A stretch of DNA of 64,000 bases, taken from contig NZ_LMDK01000019.1 of the NCBI RefSeq assembly GCF_001425055.1, positions 186,001 through 250,000 of the forward strand, in the 5' to 3' direction. This document shows positions 50,635-59,309 of this stretch, one piece after another. A model generated the notes under the pieces. It worked only from the letters and a program-made list of their open reading frames with translations, made no database searches and had not been told where the DNA came from. Every line of letters starts with the position of its first letter. Within the stretch, counting starts at the first letter, position 1. The stretch is from Pelomonas sp. Root1237. Lineage in GTDB: Bacteria; Pseudomonadota; Gammaproteobacteria; Burkholderiales; Burkholderiaceae_C. The translations under genes and the position numbers were made by a program.

Positions 50635-51365
50635 GGGGGTGAGGGCAGTGTGGATGCGCTGGACGTGGGGTTGGCCGTGACCTTCACAAGTCGGTGTTTG
50701 CCCGCGGTCAGCCACAGCGCAAACGCCAGCTCGCCCACCAGGACCGGCAGCATGACGGCCGGGAACAGCAGCCTGGCGAAGGCCGGCGCCAGCAGCAGCG
50801 CGAAGCTGTTGAGCAGATAGGCCAGGCCCGCGAGTGCGAGCAGCCAGCCCAGCACGCGTGGCAGCACGCCGCTGTGAGCGATCAGCGCACCGCAGATGAC
50901 GCAGGAGAAGCCGAAGAACACCAAGCCGATGGCAAAGCCCTGGCCGTGCAACTGAACCGCCAGCATCGCCAGCGCCTCGCGCTGGGCTGGCGGGAAGGCG
51001 GTGCCCATGGCGGGGCCGGTCAGCAGGTCCAGCGCCGCGAGCAACTGCACGCGGTTGGCGACGAGCATGGCCGTCTGCACGAGGTTCAGGCCAGCCGCAG
51101 TCAGTGCCAGTGGCTCGTTCACGGGCCGCAGCAGCCGCCACATCATGACGATGATCGGTAGGTCCAGCACCTGCATCAACAGGTCTGCGCCCAGGCCCAG
51201 GCGCCACAGCTGCGGGTGGGCGGCGATGCGCTCGGCCGTCGCGGCGGCATCGCCGGCAACGACGAGGCTGCCGCGCACGAAGGCTTCGCTCCACAGCCCG
51301 AGCGCAATGATGGCGAGGTAGCAAAGTCCGGAGATGCGCAGTTCGCGCGAGCTCACGCTGGTCAT
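50631..51365 (-). CDS. DUF4386 membrane protein
   Basis: A 244-residue protein with about six membrane helices matching DUF4386: SGLCYLAIIALGLWSEAFVR, LADLLMQVLDLPIIVMMW-type helices (written in part), and SCVICGALIAHSGVLPRVLG. The family has no known function. The ATG at 51365 overlaps the upstream gene's stop (ATGA), and its own TGA overlaps the globin ATG, giving a tight three-gene operon. Confidence 0.82.
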   Translation of the reverse strand: MTSVSSRELRISGLCYLAIIALGLWSEAFVRGSLVVAGDAAATAERIAAHPQLWRLGLGADLLMQVLDLPIIVMMWRLLRPVNEPLALTAAGLNLVQTAMLVANRVQLLAALDLLTGPAMGTAFPPAQREALAMLAVQLHGQGFAIGLVFFGFSCVICGALIAHSGVLPRVLGWLLALAGLAYLLNSFALLLAPAFARLLFPAVMLPVLVGELAFALWLTAGKHRLVKVTANPTSSASTLPSPP

Positions 51366-51877
51366 GCCGGCCTCACGGCATGCCAGGCCCAGCGGGCCGT
51401 GCCGCGCACCAGCCAAGACAGGCCGGCGATGATGCCGCCGACCAGCGTTGGCAGCACAGCGCCAAACGTCCAGCTCATGCCGAGCGCGAAGCCGAACAGG
51501 CTTTCCGGCCGATGGGCCGGCAGCAGCACCGCAAGCAGCAGCATGCCGAAGAAGATCGCCTCGGTCAGCGCCTGGAGCTGGAGGCTGAAGGCCAGCGACA
51601 GTGCTGCGCCGGTCAGCAGGGGCAGCGCGAAACCCAGCGCGATTGGCGCCCCCTCCTGCATCGTTGCCGGGCGGCGCGGCAATCGACCAGCCGCCCAGGC
51701 GGCCAGGGCCGGCAACAGCAGCAAGCCCCAGGCGTTGGACAGGCCCGGCAGATCGGGGCGCTGCAGCAGATGGTGACTGACGATGCCGCCATGAAGGGCC
51801 TCCCAGCCAAGATGCAGGATTTCGGCGAGGCCGGCGAGGGCGGCGAGCGCCAGGCGCGGTGGGGTGATGTAACGCAT
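51362..51877 (-). CDS. Polytopic membrane protein of unknown function
   Basis: A 171-residue hydrophobic protein with about four to five membrane helices (LALAALAGLAEILHLGWEAL, LPALAAWAAGRLP, ALTEAIFFGMLLLAVLL). The ATG at 51877 is used because the longer frame starts inside the promoter region. I recognise no family. It is the first gene of the operon with DUF4386 and the truncated globin; heme or gas sensing at the membrane is a guess from context. Confidence 0.7.
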   Translation of the reverse strand: MRYITPPRLALAALAGLAEILHLGWEALHGGIVSHHLLQRPDLPGLSNAWGLLLLPALAAWAAGRLPRRPATMQEGAPIALGFALPLLTGAALSLAFSLQLQALTEAIFFGMLLLAVLLPAHRPESLFGFALGMSWTFGAVLPTLVGGIIAGLSWLVRGTARWAWHAVRPA

Positions 51878-52064
51878 CCGCCGGAGTGTGGCCGAGGAGA
51901 TGCGTGGCGGCGGCACGGGCTGCGACCGGCGGCAGGGGCGGGGCGGTCAGCTGCAATGCCAGCCGACAGTCGGCAGGGTGATTAACGGAAGCAACGCCGG
52001 GTAACAGCTGTCGGGCTCACCCGGCTCTAGAGTCGAGGCCTTGCCACGACCGAAGTCCCAGCCC

Positions 52065-52769
52065 ATGCGCCATCGCCTTTTGAGCGTTTCCGTTCTGACT
52101 CTGCTGGCCTTGCTGCTCGCGGGCTGTGCCGCGGTGCGCGACGGGCGTGAGGCACGCGGGCGTGACGCGCACATGGCTCAGGCGCCGTCGGTGGCGGGCG
52201 TGGCGGAGGAGAGCTTCGGCAAGCCGGCCTGGGGACGCAAGGGCGAGTTCTCGCTGAGCGGCCAGCGCGTGCGCTACGAGCGCGGCGCCGAGCGGCTGGC
52301 CTTGTTCGAGCCTTTGCCCGCCAATCTGCGCACGCCCCTTAACTTCAGCTGGCAGGGGTCGGGGGGCGAAAGCTCGACCGTCTGCGAGGCCTGGACATCG
52401 GAGTCCAGCGCCAATGGCCGGCTGACTGACAGCAAGCCCTGGGTGCTGAGCTGCCGCTGGGGCAATGCGCCAGCCGCCATGCTGCAGATCGGCGAAGGCC
52501 AGATGCGCCGCGGCAAGCTCAGCCGCGAAGGCGCCTACCGCCGCGGCGAGCTGACGGTGGGGCTGCGTTCAGTGCATCTCCACGAAGGCAGCGCGCAGCC
52601 GCAAACAGTGGCCACGGGCTACGAGATGCTGCACCAGGGCACCGTCGTCGGCAGCCTGGACCTGAGCGGCAGCCAGCCGCGGCTGCGCCGCCCCGACCCG
52701 GCCACACCGTTGGGGCGGGCCGTCACGGAAGCGGCTCTGGCCCTTGCGCTCGCCTGGGAGCCGAGTTGA
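52065..52769 (+). CDS. Hypothetical lipoprotein
   Basis: A 234-residue lipoprotein. The signal peptide ends in the lipobox LLLAGC near residue 20 (TLLALLLAGC). The mature part is about 210 residues of mixed strands with several Trp and Arg (FNFSWQGSGGESSTVCEAWT in composition, with a Cys pair). I recognise no family. The ATG at 52065 is preferred over TTG 52041. It is convergent with the Lrp-type regulator. Confidence 0.75.
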   Translation: MRHRLLSVSVLTLLALLLAGCAAVRDGREARGRDAHMAQAPSVAGVAEESFGKPAWGRKGEFSLSGQRVRYERGAERLALFEPLPANLRTPLNFSWQGSGGESSTVCEAWTSESSANGRLTDSKPWVLSCRWGNAPAAMLQIGEGQMRRGKLSREGAYRRGELTVGLRSVHLHEGSAQPQTVATGYEMLHQGTVVGSLDLSGSQPRLRRPDPATPLGRAVTEAALALALAWEPS

Positions 52770-52770
52770 G

Positions 52771-52790
52771 CTGAACTGAACTGAACTGAC
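52771..52790. repeat. Short tandem repeat
   Basis: Three copies of CTGAA plus a fourth ending in CTGAC, right after the stop of the lipoprotein gene and ten bases before the end of the convergent Lrp gene. It lies in the intergenic strip, so it is not expected to alter coding. A possible site of slippage. Confidence 0.7.
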
Positions 52791-52800
52791 GCCAGGAGCG

Positions 52801-53247
52801 TCAGGTCTCCAGCTTCAACGGCGGTACGCGCCGGCGCAGTGGCTGGGCCTTGACGATGCTGGAGCTGGTCTGGGCGCAATCGGCCAGCCTGTCCAGGGCC
52901 TGGTCGAGGTGTCCGATGTCGCGCAGCGCCAGGCGCAGCACGAAGCAGTCGTCGCCGGTGACCTTGTCGCACTCCAGCGCCTCGGGCATGTCCTCGATGC
53001 GCTGCTGCACCTGGGCCAGCGCACCGGGCATGGGTCGCACGCGCACGATGGCCTGCAGCGTGAAGCCCAGGGCCAGTGGGTCGATGTCGATGGTGAAGGC
53101 GCGGATCACGCCGCGTTCGCGCAGGCGCGCCAGCCGCTCCGAGGTGGCGGGCGGCGACAGCCCAATCGCCTCGGCCAGGTCCTTCAGCGGCGCACGGGCG
53201 TCGGCGGCCAGGGCGGCCAGCAGCAGGCGGTCGATGTCGTCGATCAT
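52801..53247 (-). CDS. Lrp/AsnC-family regulator
   Basis: A 148-residue regulator. The N-terminal helix-turn-helix is at about 4-50 (IDRLLLAALAADARAPLKDL, SERLARLRERGVIRAFTIDI), followed by the RAM/ligand-binding domain (LQAIVRVRPMPGALAQVQQR and VTGDDCFVLRL). Such proteins form octamers and often control a divergently transcribed amino-acid exporter. Here the EamA-type exporter starts 127 bases away in the other direction, which fits this model. Confidence 0.92.
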   Translation of the reverse strand: MIDDIDRLLLAALAADARAPLKDLAEAIGLSPPATSERLARLRERGVIRAFTIDIDPLALGFTLQAIVRVRPMPGALAQVQQRIEDMPEALECDKVTGDDCFVLRLALRDIGHLDQALDRLADCAQTSSSIVKAQPLRRRVPPLKLET

Positions 53248-53373
53248 GATTAGGTTCGAATGGATAAGTGCCGTCGTTGATTCTGCCGAAGCATCAGATT
53301 GCCGTCTTTAATGCATATATCGGCCGGGCTGACCTTGAAACAATGGCATTCCTCGTCATTGCAAGGAAGCACC

Positions 53374-54300
53374 GTGTCCCCCACTACCCGTGGCGCCCTC
53401 GAGATGGGCAGCGCGATGAGCCTGCTGGGCTCGATCGGCTATTTCGTGTTGCTGTCCGGCCTGGCGCCGCTGGACGTCGTGTTCTGGCGCTGCGGCTTCG
53501 GGTTGCTGACGCTGGCGCTGATCTGCACGGTGCTGGGCCTGTGGCGCCGGCCGAGCGCGCGGGAGCTCGGGCTGGCCGTGCTGGGGGGTGTGGCCATCGT
53601 GCTGAACTGGGTGCTGCTGTTCGGCGCCTACGGCCGGGCCTCGGTGGCCGTGGCCACGGCGGTCTACAACCTGCAGCCCTTTCTGCTGATGGGCCTGGGC
53701 GTGGTGTTCTTCGGCGAGCGGCTGAGCGTGGCGCGGCTGGCCTGGGTAGCCCTGGCCTTCGCGGGCATGGTGCTCATCGTGCAGGCACGGCCGAGCGCCG
53801 GCTATGTCGGCGGCAACTTCGGGCTGGGCGTGGCGATGGCCCTGGGTGCCGCGGCGCTGTGGGCGGTGGCGGCCGTCGTCGCCAAGCGCCTGAGCGGCAT
53901 GCCCGCCCCGCTGATCGCCATGATCCAGGTCGCCGTGGGCCTGCTGATGCTGGCGCCCTTTGCCGACCTCGGCCACCTGCCGCAGACGGCACTGGGCTGG
54001 ATGCCGCTGGTGGTGCTGGGCGTCGTGCACACCGGGCTGATGTACGCGCTGATGTATGCCGGCGTGCAGCGCCTGCCGACGGCGCTGCAGGGCGGCCTGT
54101 CCTTCCTCTACCCGGTGGTCGCCATCCTCGTGGACTGGCTGGCCCTGGGGCACGAACTGGCGCCGCTGCAATGGCTGGGCGCGGCGGCCATCCTGCTGGG
54201 GGCCGCGGGATTGTTCGTTGGGCCTGTTAGCCCTGCGGAGATGGGTCGCGTTGTGGCCAGAAGGGCCGCAGGCACGACAGCAAACCGCAAGCTGGGTTGA
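53374..54300 (+). CDS. EamA-family (DMT) exporter with element-derived C-terminus
   Basis: A 308-residue protein with ten helices of the drug/metabolite transporter superfamily, two EamA repeats. The start is GTG 53374 with AAGGA six bases before it; earlier in-frame codons lie in the promoter region. The last ~26 residues (from about 54220, GPVSPAEMGRVVARRAAG and onward) are encoded by a 266-bp inverted-repeat element, so the natural C-terminus has probably been replaced. The divergent Lrp-type gene suggests amino-acid or metabolite export. Loss of the tail may be tolerated, since EamA C-termini vary. Confidence 0.88.
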   Translation: MSPTTRGALEMGSAMSLLGSIGYFVLLSGLAPLDVVFWRCGFGLLTLALICTVLGLWRRPSARELGLAVLGGVAIVLNWVLLFGAYGRASVAVATAVYNLQPFLLMGLGVVFFGERLSVARLAWVALAFAGMVLIVQARPSAGYVGGNFGLGVAMALGAAALWAVAAVVAKRLSGMPAPLIAMIQVAVGLLMLAPFADLGHLPQTALGWMPLVVLGVVHTGLMYALMYAGVQRLPTALQGGLSFLYPVVAILVDWLALGHELAPLQWLGAAAILLGAAGLFVGPVSPAEMGRVVARRAAGTTANRKLG

Positions 54301-54485
54301 TACCCAGCGAGGATTTGCAACACAGCATGCGGCCCTTCTGGCCACAACCCTTCGGGAAGGCCCGCCGCAAGTGGCCACTCGTTGTTGCAGCCCTTGCCCG
54401 CACATGAGTGCGGGCTGCACGCTGCGTCTAGATTGGCCCCTTGCGGCGGGCCTTCGCGGCCCATCGCCGCAGGGCTAACAGGCCC
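54220..54485. mobile_element. Cloverleaf-shaped inverted-repeat element (MITE-like)
   Basis: A 266-base element. Terminal inverted repeats of 26 bases (54220-54245 and 54460-54485, one mismatch; each contains CCTGTTAGCCCTGC or its complement) enclose two arms. Arm 1 is 54250-54270 with 54328-54348 (21 bases, perfect), with a hairpin at 54291-54308 (GCTGGGT/ACCCAGC). Arm 2 is 54356-54376 with 54435-54455 (21 bases, one mismatch), with a hairpin at 54386-54419. It carries no gene of its own; it supplies the EamA C-terminus and stop, and ends exactly at the stop codon of the SRPBCC gene. No target-site duplication is clear. Confidence 0.75.
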
Positions 54486-55012
54486 TACTTCTCGGCCAGC
54501 GCCTTCAGGTTCGCCAGCCCCGCGTCGAAATCCGGCCCGACCATCTTGTCCATGAACAGGCCCATCCAGCGGTAGACCGGGTTGCTGCCCATGTCGCCGT
54601 CCATCGACCACGTCACCTGGGTGGCACCACCGTTGGTCTCGAGGCGGAAATCGCCGGTCGAGGTGGTGCCGAAGTCGGGGAAATAGAGCTCATAGCCCAG
54701 GCGCTTGGGCGCCTCGGCCGTCGTGAAGGTCATGCGGCCATCGCCCTGGCTCTTGCTCTTCCAGGCCCAGACGGCGCCGGCGCCCGAGGCGGGGCCGCTG
54801 TATTCGATGGCCATGGCCGGATCGCGCTGGTTCCAGGCGCTCCAGGCTTTCCAGCTGCGCGGATCGGCGACGAGGGCGTAGATCTTGTCCGGCGCGGCGT
54901 TGATCTTCACCGTACGCGAGAGCGTGTACTTCGGCGACAGCATCAGCCCGCCGCCCACGCACAACACCGGCAGCGCGACGATGGCGATCAGCAGGACCTT
55001 GAGCACTTTCAT
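54485..55012 (-). CDS. SRPBCC-fold polyketide-cyclase-like protein
   Basis: A 175-residue protein with an N-terminal membrane anchor or signal (VLKVLLIAIVALPVLCVGGG) and a START/SRPBCC hydrophobic-pocket fold: YTLSRTVKINAAPDKIYALV, DPRSWKAWSAW, and GATQVTWSMDGDMGSN. Members bind small lipids, and function is usually unknown. The start ATG at 55012 removes a non-similar N-terminal tail. Its stop is the last base of the adjoining inverted-repeat element. Confidence 0.85.
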   Translation of the reverse strand: MKVLKVLLIAIVALPVLCVGGGLMLSPKYTLSRTVKINAAPDKIYALVADPRSWKAWSAWNQRDPAMAIEYSGPASGAGAVWAWKSKSQGDGRMTFTTAEAPKRLGYELYFPDFGTTSTGDFRLETNGGATQVTWSMDGDMGSNPVYRWMGLFMDKMVGPDFDAGLANLKALAEK

Positions 55013-55098
55013 CGGGAGTCTCCCGGGGTGTTGACGTGGCCGCACTGTGGGCGCCCCGCACTGGTCACACAATCCGCACAACTCCTTCCTACAAGCTC

Positions 55099-55953
55099 AT
55101 GACGAACTCCGCCGACCTTGCCTCCGTATACGCCGAACAGGGCTATCTCGTCATCCCCGGCTTCAAGACGGCCGCCGACGTCGCCGCGCTGCGCCAGCGC
55201 GCCCTCGACATCGTCGATGCCTTCGATCCCGGCGAGCAGCGCCCCGTCTTCACTACCGAAGAGCAGCAGCGCCATGTCGACGATTACTTTCTCGACAGCG
55301 GCGACCAGATGCGCTGCTTCTTCGAGGAGGAGGCCTTCGATGCCGAGGGCCGGCTGCGCGTCGACAAGGCCCTGGCCATCAACAAGATCGGCCATGCGAT
55401 GCACGACCTCGACCCGGTCTTCAGCGCCTTTTCCAAAGGCCAGGCGCTGCGCGGCGTGGCGGCCGAGCTCGGGCTGAAGCAGCCGCAGGTCTGGCAGAGC
55501 ATGTTCATCTTCAAGCAGCCCGGCATCGGCGGTGAGGTGCGCTGGCACCAGGACGCGAGCTTCTTCGAGAGCGACCCCATCACGGTGACTACCTTCTGGT
55601 TCGCGCTGGAGGATGCGACGCTGCACAACGGCTGCCTGTGGACCGAGCCCGGCGGCCACAAGGGCGAGCGCGGCGTGCTGCGCGAGCGCTTTGTGCGCGA
55701 GGGCCGCAAGGCCTGGATGGAGCAGATCGACGCGACGCCTTGGCCCGCGGCGGATTCCCGCCAGGCCATTCCACTGGAGGTCGAGGCGGGTTCCCTGGTC
55801 GTCTTCCACGGCCTGCTGCCGCATTACTCGGCGGCGAACCGCTCCGACAAATCGCGCCATGCCTACACGCTGCATGTGACGGACGCGGCCAGCCGCTATT
55901 CACCGCGCAACTGGCTGCAGCGTGACGGCACGTTGCCGGTGGGGGGTTTCTAA
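55099..55953 (+). CDS. Phytanoyl-CoA dioxygenase (PhyH) family protein
   Basis: A 284-residue Fe(II)/2-oxoglutarate oxygenase of the PhyH type. Ligands fit: His-x-Asp in WHQDASFFE (near residue 155) and a later His in HGLLPHYSAAN (near 240), plus Arg for 2-oxoglutarate. Start ATG 55099 gives SADLASVYAEQGYLVIPGFK, the usual N-terminus. Substrates in bacteria range from small metabolites to lipids. It is divergent from the SRPBCC gene, sharing an 86-base control region. Confidence 0.88.
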   Translation: MTNSADLASVYAEQGYLVIPGFKTAADVAALRQRALDIVDAFDPGEQRPVFTTEEQQRHVDDYFLDSGDQMRCFFEEEAFDAEGRLRVDKALAINKIGHAMHDLDPVFSAFSKGQALRGVAAELGLKQPQVWQSMFIFKQPGIGGEVRWHQDASFFESDPITVTTFWFALEDATLHNGCLWTEPGGHKGERGVLRERFVREGRKAWMEQIDATPWPAADSRQAIPLEVEAGSLVVFHGLLPHYSAANRSDKSRHAYTLHVTDAASRYSPRNWLQRDGTLPVGGF

Positions 55954-56099
55954 GCCGCGCCCTCACAGCGGTCACAAGTACATACACCCCAAGCCCTTTG
56001 TCCTACAAGGCGAAGGAGCTTGCACCGGCATGGCGCGCCGCGGGGTCACCTCACAGTCGGCTCCATCGCAAACGTCGACAACGACGACCGGAGGCCGAC

Positions 56100-57254
56100 A
56101 TGAAATTTCCGAAATCGATGCACGCCGAGGGCTGGGCCAACCACCTGGAGGAGACCAAGCCCGAGCATCTGCCCGATGCGCTGAAGGCCGGTGGCTCCGC
56201 GCCCCTGCACGCCGCCAAGGTCCCCCCCGTCGGCGCGGCGCGATTCAAGCCGACCGGCGTTGGGGCCAAGGTGTCGGCGACGACGCCGCTTCATGCCGAA
56301 ACGCCGCGTGTCGAGCCGGTTCACGCCCGACCCCAGCCCGCCACCGCATCGCTGCAGCGTGACCGGCAGATGAACTGGATGATCCCCGCCGGTGCCGGCG
56401 CCGCCCTCATCGCCGCTGTGGCCATCTGGGCCATGAACCGGCCGAGCGAGGCACCTGTCACGCCGCCCGCCATCGTGGTTGGCAGCGCCGAGCCACAGAC
56501 CGAAGTTGCCGCCGCCACCCCGGCGCCGGAGACACCGGCCGCGTCACAGGCAGAGGACAGCACGACGACCACCGTCGCTGCTGCGCCAGCGCCTGCTGAG
56601 CCTGCAGCGACCACTCGTCTGGGCCCGCCGGTGACGACGACCCGGCCGGCCGCTGACGCCCCCGCTGTGGTGGCTCAGGCGCCGGCGCCCGCAGCGCGAC
56701 CCGACATGGTGTTGCGCGGCGCGCCGACCAGCCCGGCTGCAACCCTGCCGCCACCGACGACCGTGGCCGCCGCGCCAGCGAACGCCCAGCCGCTCAGCGT
56801 ACCGCCTGGCTCGGCGCCCATCGTGATGCCGCCCACCGCGGCCGGCCCGGCCACGGCGACCCAAACCATGCCGCCCGCGACGCCGCCACTGGCCTCGGCA
56901 ACGCCTGCTGTGCCTGACACGGTTGCCGGCTCGACGGCGCCTGGCACGTCGCCTCAAGCCCAGGCTCAAGCCCAGCCGCAACCGCCGCAGCAGATCCTGC
57001 CGACGGCCGAAGACAGCGGCATCACGGCCAAGGTGCGCATGGCCCTCGCCGCCGATTCAACGCTGGCCGCAGTGCCCATCGCTGTCAGCACCGACCATGG
57101 CGTCGTGAAGCTGGAAGGCCAGGCACCCGACACCCAGACCCGTGAGCGGGCCACTGTCGTCGCGTCCTCAACGGGTGGCGTGAAGGCCGTCGATAACCGC
57201 CTGACTGTGCCGCCGGCTGCGGTGGTGAGCCAGGCGCCGACAAGCCAGCAATAA
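56100..57254 (+). CDS. BON-domain membrane protein with Pro/Ala-rich linker
   Basis: A 384-residue protein. Residues about 1-85 are cytoplasmic; a membrane helix spans about 89-108 (MNWMIPAGAGAALIAAVAIW); a long Pro/Ala/Thr-rich linker fills about 110-300; and a BON domain follows (SGITAKVRMALAADSTLAAV to VDNRLTVPPA). BON domains attach to membranes or phospholipids and often serve envelope stress functions. GGAGG lies just before ATG 56100; the longer upstream frame is not similar. A terminator follows at 57273. Confidence 0.82.
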   Translation: MKFPKSMHAEGWANHLEETKPEHLPDALKAGGSAPLHAAKVPPVGAARFKPTGVGAKVSATTPLHAETPRVEPVHARPQPATASLQRDRQMNWMIPAGAGAALIAAVAIWAMNRPSEAPVTPPAIVVGSAEPQTEVAAATPAPETPAASQAEDSTTTTVAAAPAPAEPAATTRLGPPVTTTRPAADAPAVVAQAPAPAARPDMVLRGAPTSPAATLPPPTTVAAAPANAQPLSVPPGSAPIVMPPTAAGPATATQTMPPATPPLASATPAVPDTVAGSTAPGTSPQAQAQAQPQPPQQILPTAEDSGITAKVRMALAADSTLAAVPIAVSTDHGVVKLEGQAPDTQTRERATVVASSTGGVKAVDNRLTVPPAAVVSQAPTSQQ

Positions 57255-57272
57255 GCGATCCGCGCCAATGAC

Positions 57273-57297
57273 AAAGGCGCCCTTCGGGGCGCCTTTT
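57273..57297. terminator. Rho-independent terminator
   Basis: A perfect nine-base stem, AAAGGCGCC / GGCGCCTTT, with loop CTTCGG (a stable tetraloop type), followed by T on the plus strand and preceded by A on the minus-strand side. It ends the BON gene and probably the convergent gene at 57321. Confidence 0.85.
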
Positions 57298-57320
57298 GCG
57301 TTTGCGTTGCAGGGCTGCGT

Positions 57321-57749
57321 TCAGTGGCAGCGCTGGCTGCGGGCGGGCGCCAGTTCGGCGTCAATCAGCGCTTCCTCGGTCACCTCGCGGGCGGCCTCGA
57401 GCTGCTGGCAGAGTTCGCTGATGCCGTCGTCCCGGCCGCCAGTGACTGCCGGCAGCGGCGCCGCGGCAATCTCGGTGGGCAGGTCAGCCAGGGCGCCGAT
57501 GAGCTGGAACAGCAGTTCCAGGCTGGCTTCACCGTCCTGCGGCAGGTCGCGCGCGGCACCCAGGCTGCGGGCCAGATACCAGCAGGCTTCGGCCGCGTTG
57601 TCGCAGGCCTGGGCCTTGAGTTCAAGGGCGCGATTCCGAGCTTCAGCCTCATCGCGTTCACGATAGGCCTGGGCGATCTCATAGGCACCCAGATCCGCCG
57701 GGACGGCATCGTCAAGCGAGAGCGCGGCAAAGTCGAGTTCGTGGGCCAT
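57321..57749 (-). CDS. Acidic hypothetical protein
   Basis: A 142-residue protein, rich in Ala, Glu and Leu and mostly helical (AQAYRERDEAEARNRALELK, ACWYLARSLGAARDLP, REVTEEALIDAELAP). I recognise no family. It may be a coiled or helical adaptor. The ATG at 57749 is the only in-frame start of use. It lies about 105 bases downstream of the glmU end on the same strand. Confidence 0.65.
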   Translation of the reverse strand: MAHELDFAALSLDDAVPADLGAYEIAQAYRERDEAEARNRALELKAQACDNAAEACWYLARSLGAARDLPQDGEASLELLFQLIGALADLPTEIAAAPLPAVTGGRDDGISELCQQLEAAREVTEEALIDAELAPARSQRCH

Positions 57750-57854
57750 GGGTACTGCGGTGTTCGTGACAGGGCCATCCTAACGGCGGGCCGGCCCGGC
57801 AAGTGCCCCCTCACCTCGAGCGGCGTGAAGCAATCCCCGGAACTAAGTCACTAT

Positions 57855-59234
57855 TCAACGCTTCTTCGTGGGACGGGTCCAGCCAGTCAATGCAACTTGT
57901 TTGCCGCGGGCGACAGCGAGGTCACCGGGAGTAACGTCCTTGGTGATGGTGGAACCACCGCCAATGGTGGCGCCATTGCCGATCTTGATGGGCGCCACCA
58001 GCACGCAGTTGGAGCCGACATGAACGTCATCGCCGATCGTTGTGCGGTGCTTGTTGGCGCCGTCGTAGTTGGCCGTGATCGAACCCGCGCCATAGTTGAC
58101 ACGCTCGCCCACGGTGGCGTCGCCCAGATAGGCCAGGTGGTTGGCCTTGGCACCCTTGGCCAGCGTCGAGTTCTTGACCTCGACGAAGTTGCCGATGTGC
58201 ACCTCGGCGCCCAGTTGTGCGCCGGGCCGCAGGCGGGCGAAGGGGCCGATCAGTGCACCCTCACCAACGCTGGCGCCCGCTGCTTCACCGTCGATGTGGG
58301 TGAACTCGTGGATGCGTGCGCCGGCGGCGATGGTCACGTTGCGGATCACGCAGTTGGCGCCAATGCGCACGCCATCGCCCAGGCTCACATCGCCCTCGAA
58401 GACGCAGTTCACGTCGATCTCGACGTCCTGGCCGTGCGTCAGCGTGCCGCGCAGGTCGAAGCGGGCCGGGTCGGCCAGGCGCACGCCGGCGCGCATCAGG
58501 CCTTCCGCCTGGCGGACCTGGAAGGCGCGTTCGAGCTGGGAGAGCTGCACGGGGTCGTTGACGCCCAGCACCTCGATCTCGCTGTGGGCCTTGATGCCCA
58601 GCACGGGCAGGCCCTCGGCGACGGCCATCGCGACGATGTCGGTCAGGTAGTACTCGCCCTGGGCATTGTTGTTGGTCAGCTGGCCGACCCAGCGCTTGAG
58701 CGCTGCAGTGGGCGCGGCCATCATGCCGCTGTAGCCCTCGTGGATGAGGCGCTGCTCGGGCGTGGCGTCCTTGTGCTCGACGATGGCGAGCACGCCGCCG
58801 TCATCGGGGTCGCGGATGATGCGGCCGTAGCCGGTGGGATCGGCGAGGTCGACCGTCAGCAGCACCAGGGCGTGGCCGGCGCAGGCGTCGATGAGAGCCT
58901 TGGCCGTGGTGGTTTCGATCAGGGGCACGTCGCCGTTCAGGATCAGCGTGGTGCCTTCACCCAACAGCGCCGGCACGACCTGCTGGATGGCGTGGCCGGT
59001 GCCGAGCTGGGGCATCTGGCGCACGAAGGAGATGCCGTCAGCCGAGACGGCCGCCTCGACCTGGTCGGCGCCATGCCCGGTGATGACGATGCGCGCGCTG
59101 GCGGCCAGGGGCTCGCAGCTCTTCAGCACATGAGCCAGCAATGAGCGGCCGGCGAGCTTGTGCAACACCTTGGGCGTTGCGGACTTCATGCGGGTGCCCT
59201 TGCCCGCCGCCATGATCACGATGTTGAGCGCCAT
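57855..59234 (-). CDS. glmU: Bifunctional UDP-GlcNAc pyrophosphorylase / GlcN-1-P acetyltransferase GlmU
   Basis: A 459-residue GlmU. The N-terminal uridylyltransferase begins NIVIMAAGKGTRMKSATPKV, with the GxGTRM nucleotide loop. Residues about 250-459 form the left-handed beta-helix acetyltransferase, with hexapeptide repeats (NSTLAKGAKANHLAYLGDAT, VGERVNYGAGSITANYDGAN). It makes UDP-GlcNAc for peptidoglycan and lipopolysaccharide in the cytoplasm. The start at 59234 is the conserved N-terminus. Essential in most bacteria. Confidence 0.97.
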   Translation of the reverse strand: MALNIVIMAAGKGTRMKSATPKVLHKLAGRSLLAHVLKSCEPLAASARIVITGHGADQVEAAVSADGISFVRQMPQLGTGHAIQQVVPALLGEGTTLILNGDVPLIETTTAKALIDACAGHALVLLTVDLADPTGYGRIIRDPDDGGVLAIVEHKDATPEQRLIHEGYSGMMAAPTAALKRWVGQLTNNNAQGEYYLTDIVAMAVAEGLPVLGIKAHSEIEVLGVNDPVQLSQLERAFQVRQAEGLMRAGVRLADPARFDLRGTLTHGQDVEIDVNCVFEGDVSLGDGVRIGANCVIRNVTIAAGARIHEFTHIDGEAAGASVGEGALIGPFARLRPGAQLGAEVHIGNFVEVKNSTLAKGAKANHLAYLGDATVGERVNYGAGSITANYDGANKHRTTIGDDVHVGSNCVLVAPIKIGNGATIGGGSTITKDVTPGDLAVARGKQVALTGWTRPTKKR

Positions 59235-59309
59235 GCCTGCCTTGCGACTACGTTTGAACGAAGCCGCGATTATGGGCAGGCGGGGCGCTGTTCCCTGCTG
59301 TCCTCGCCG

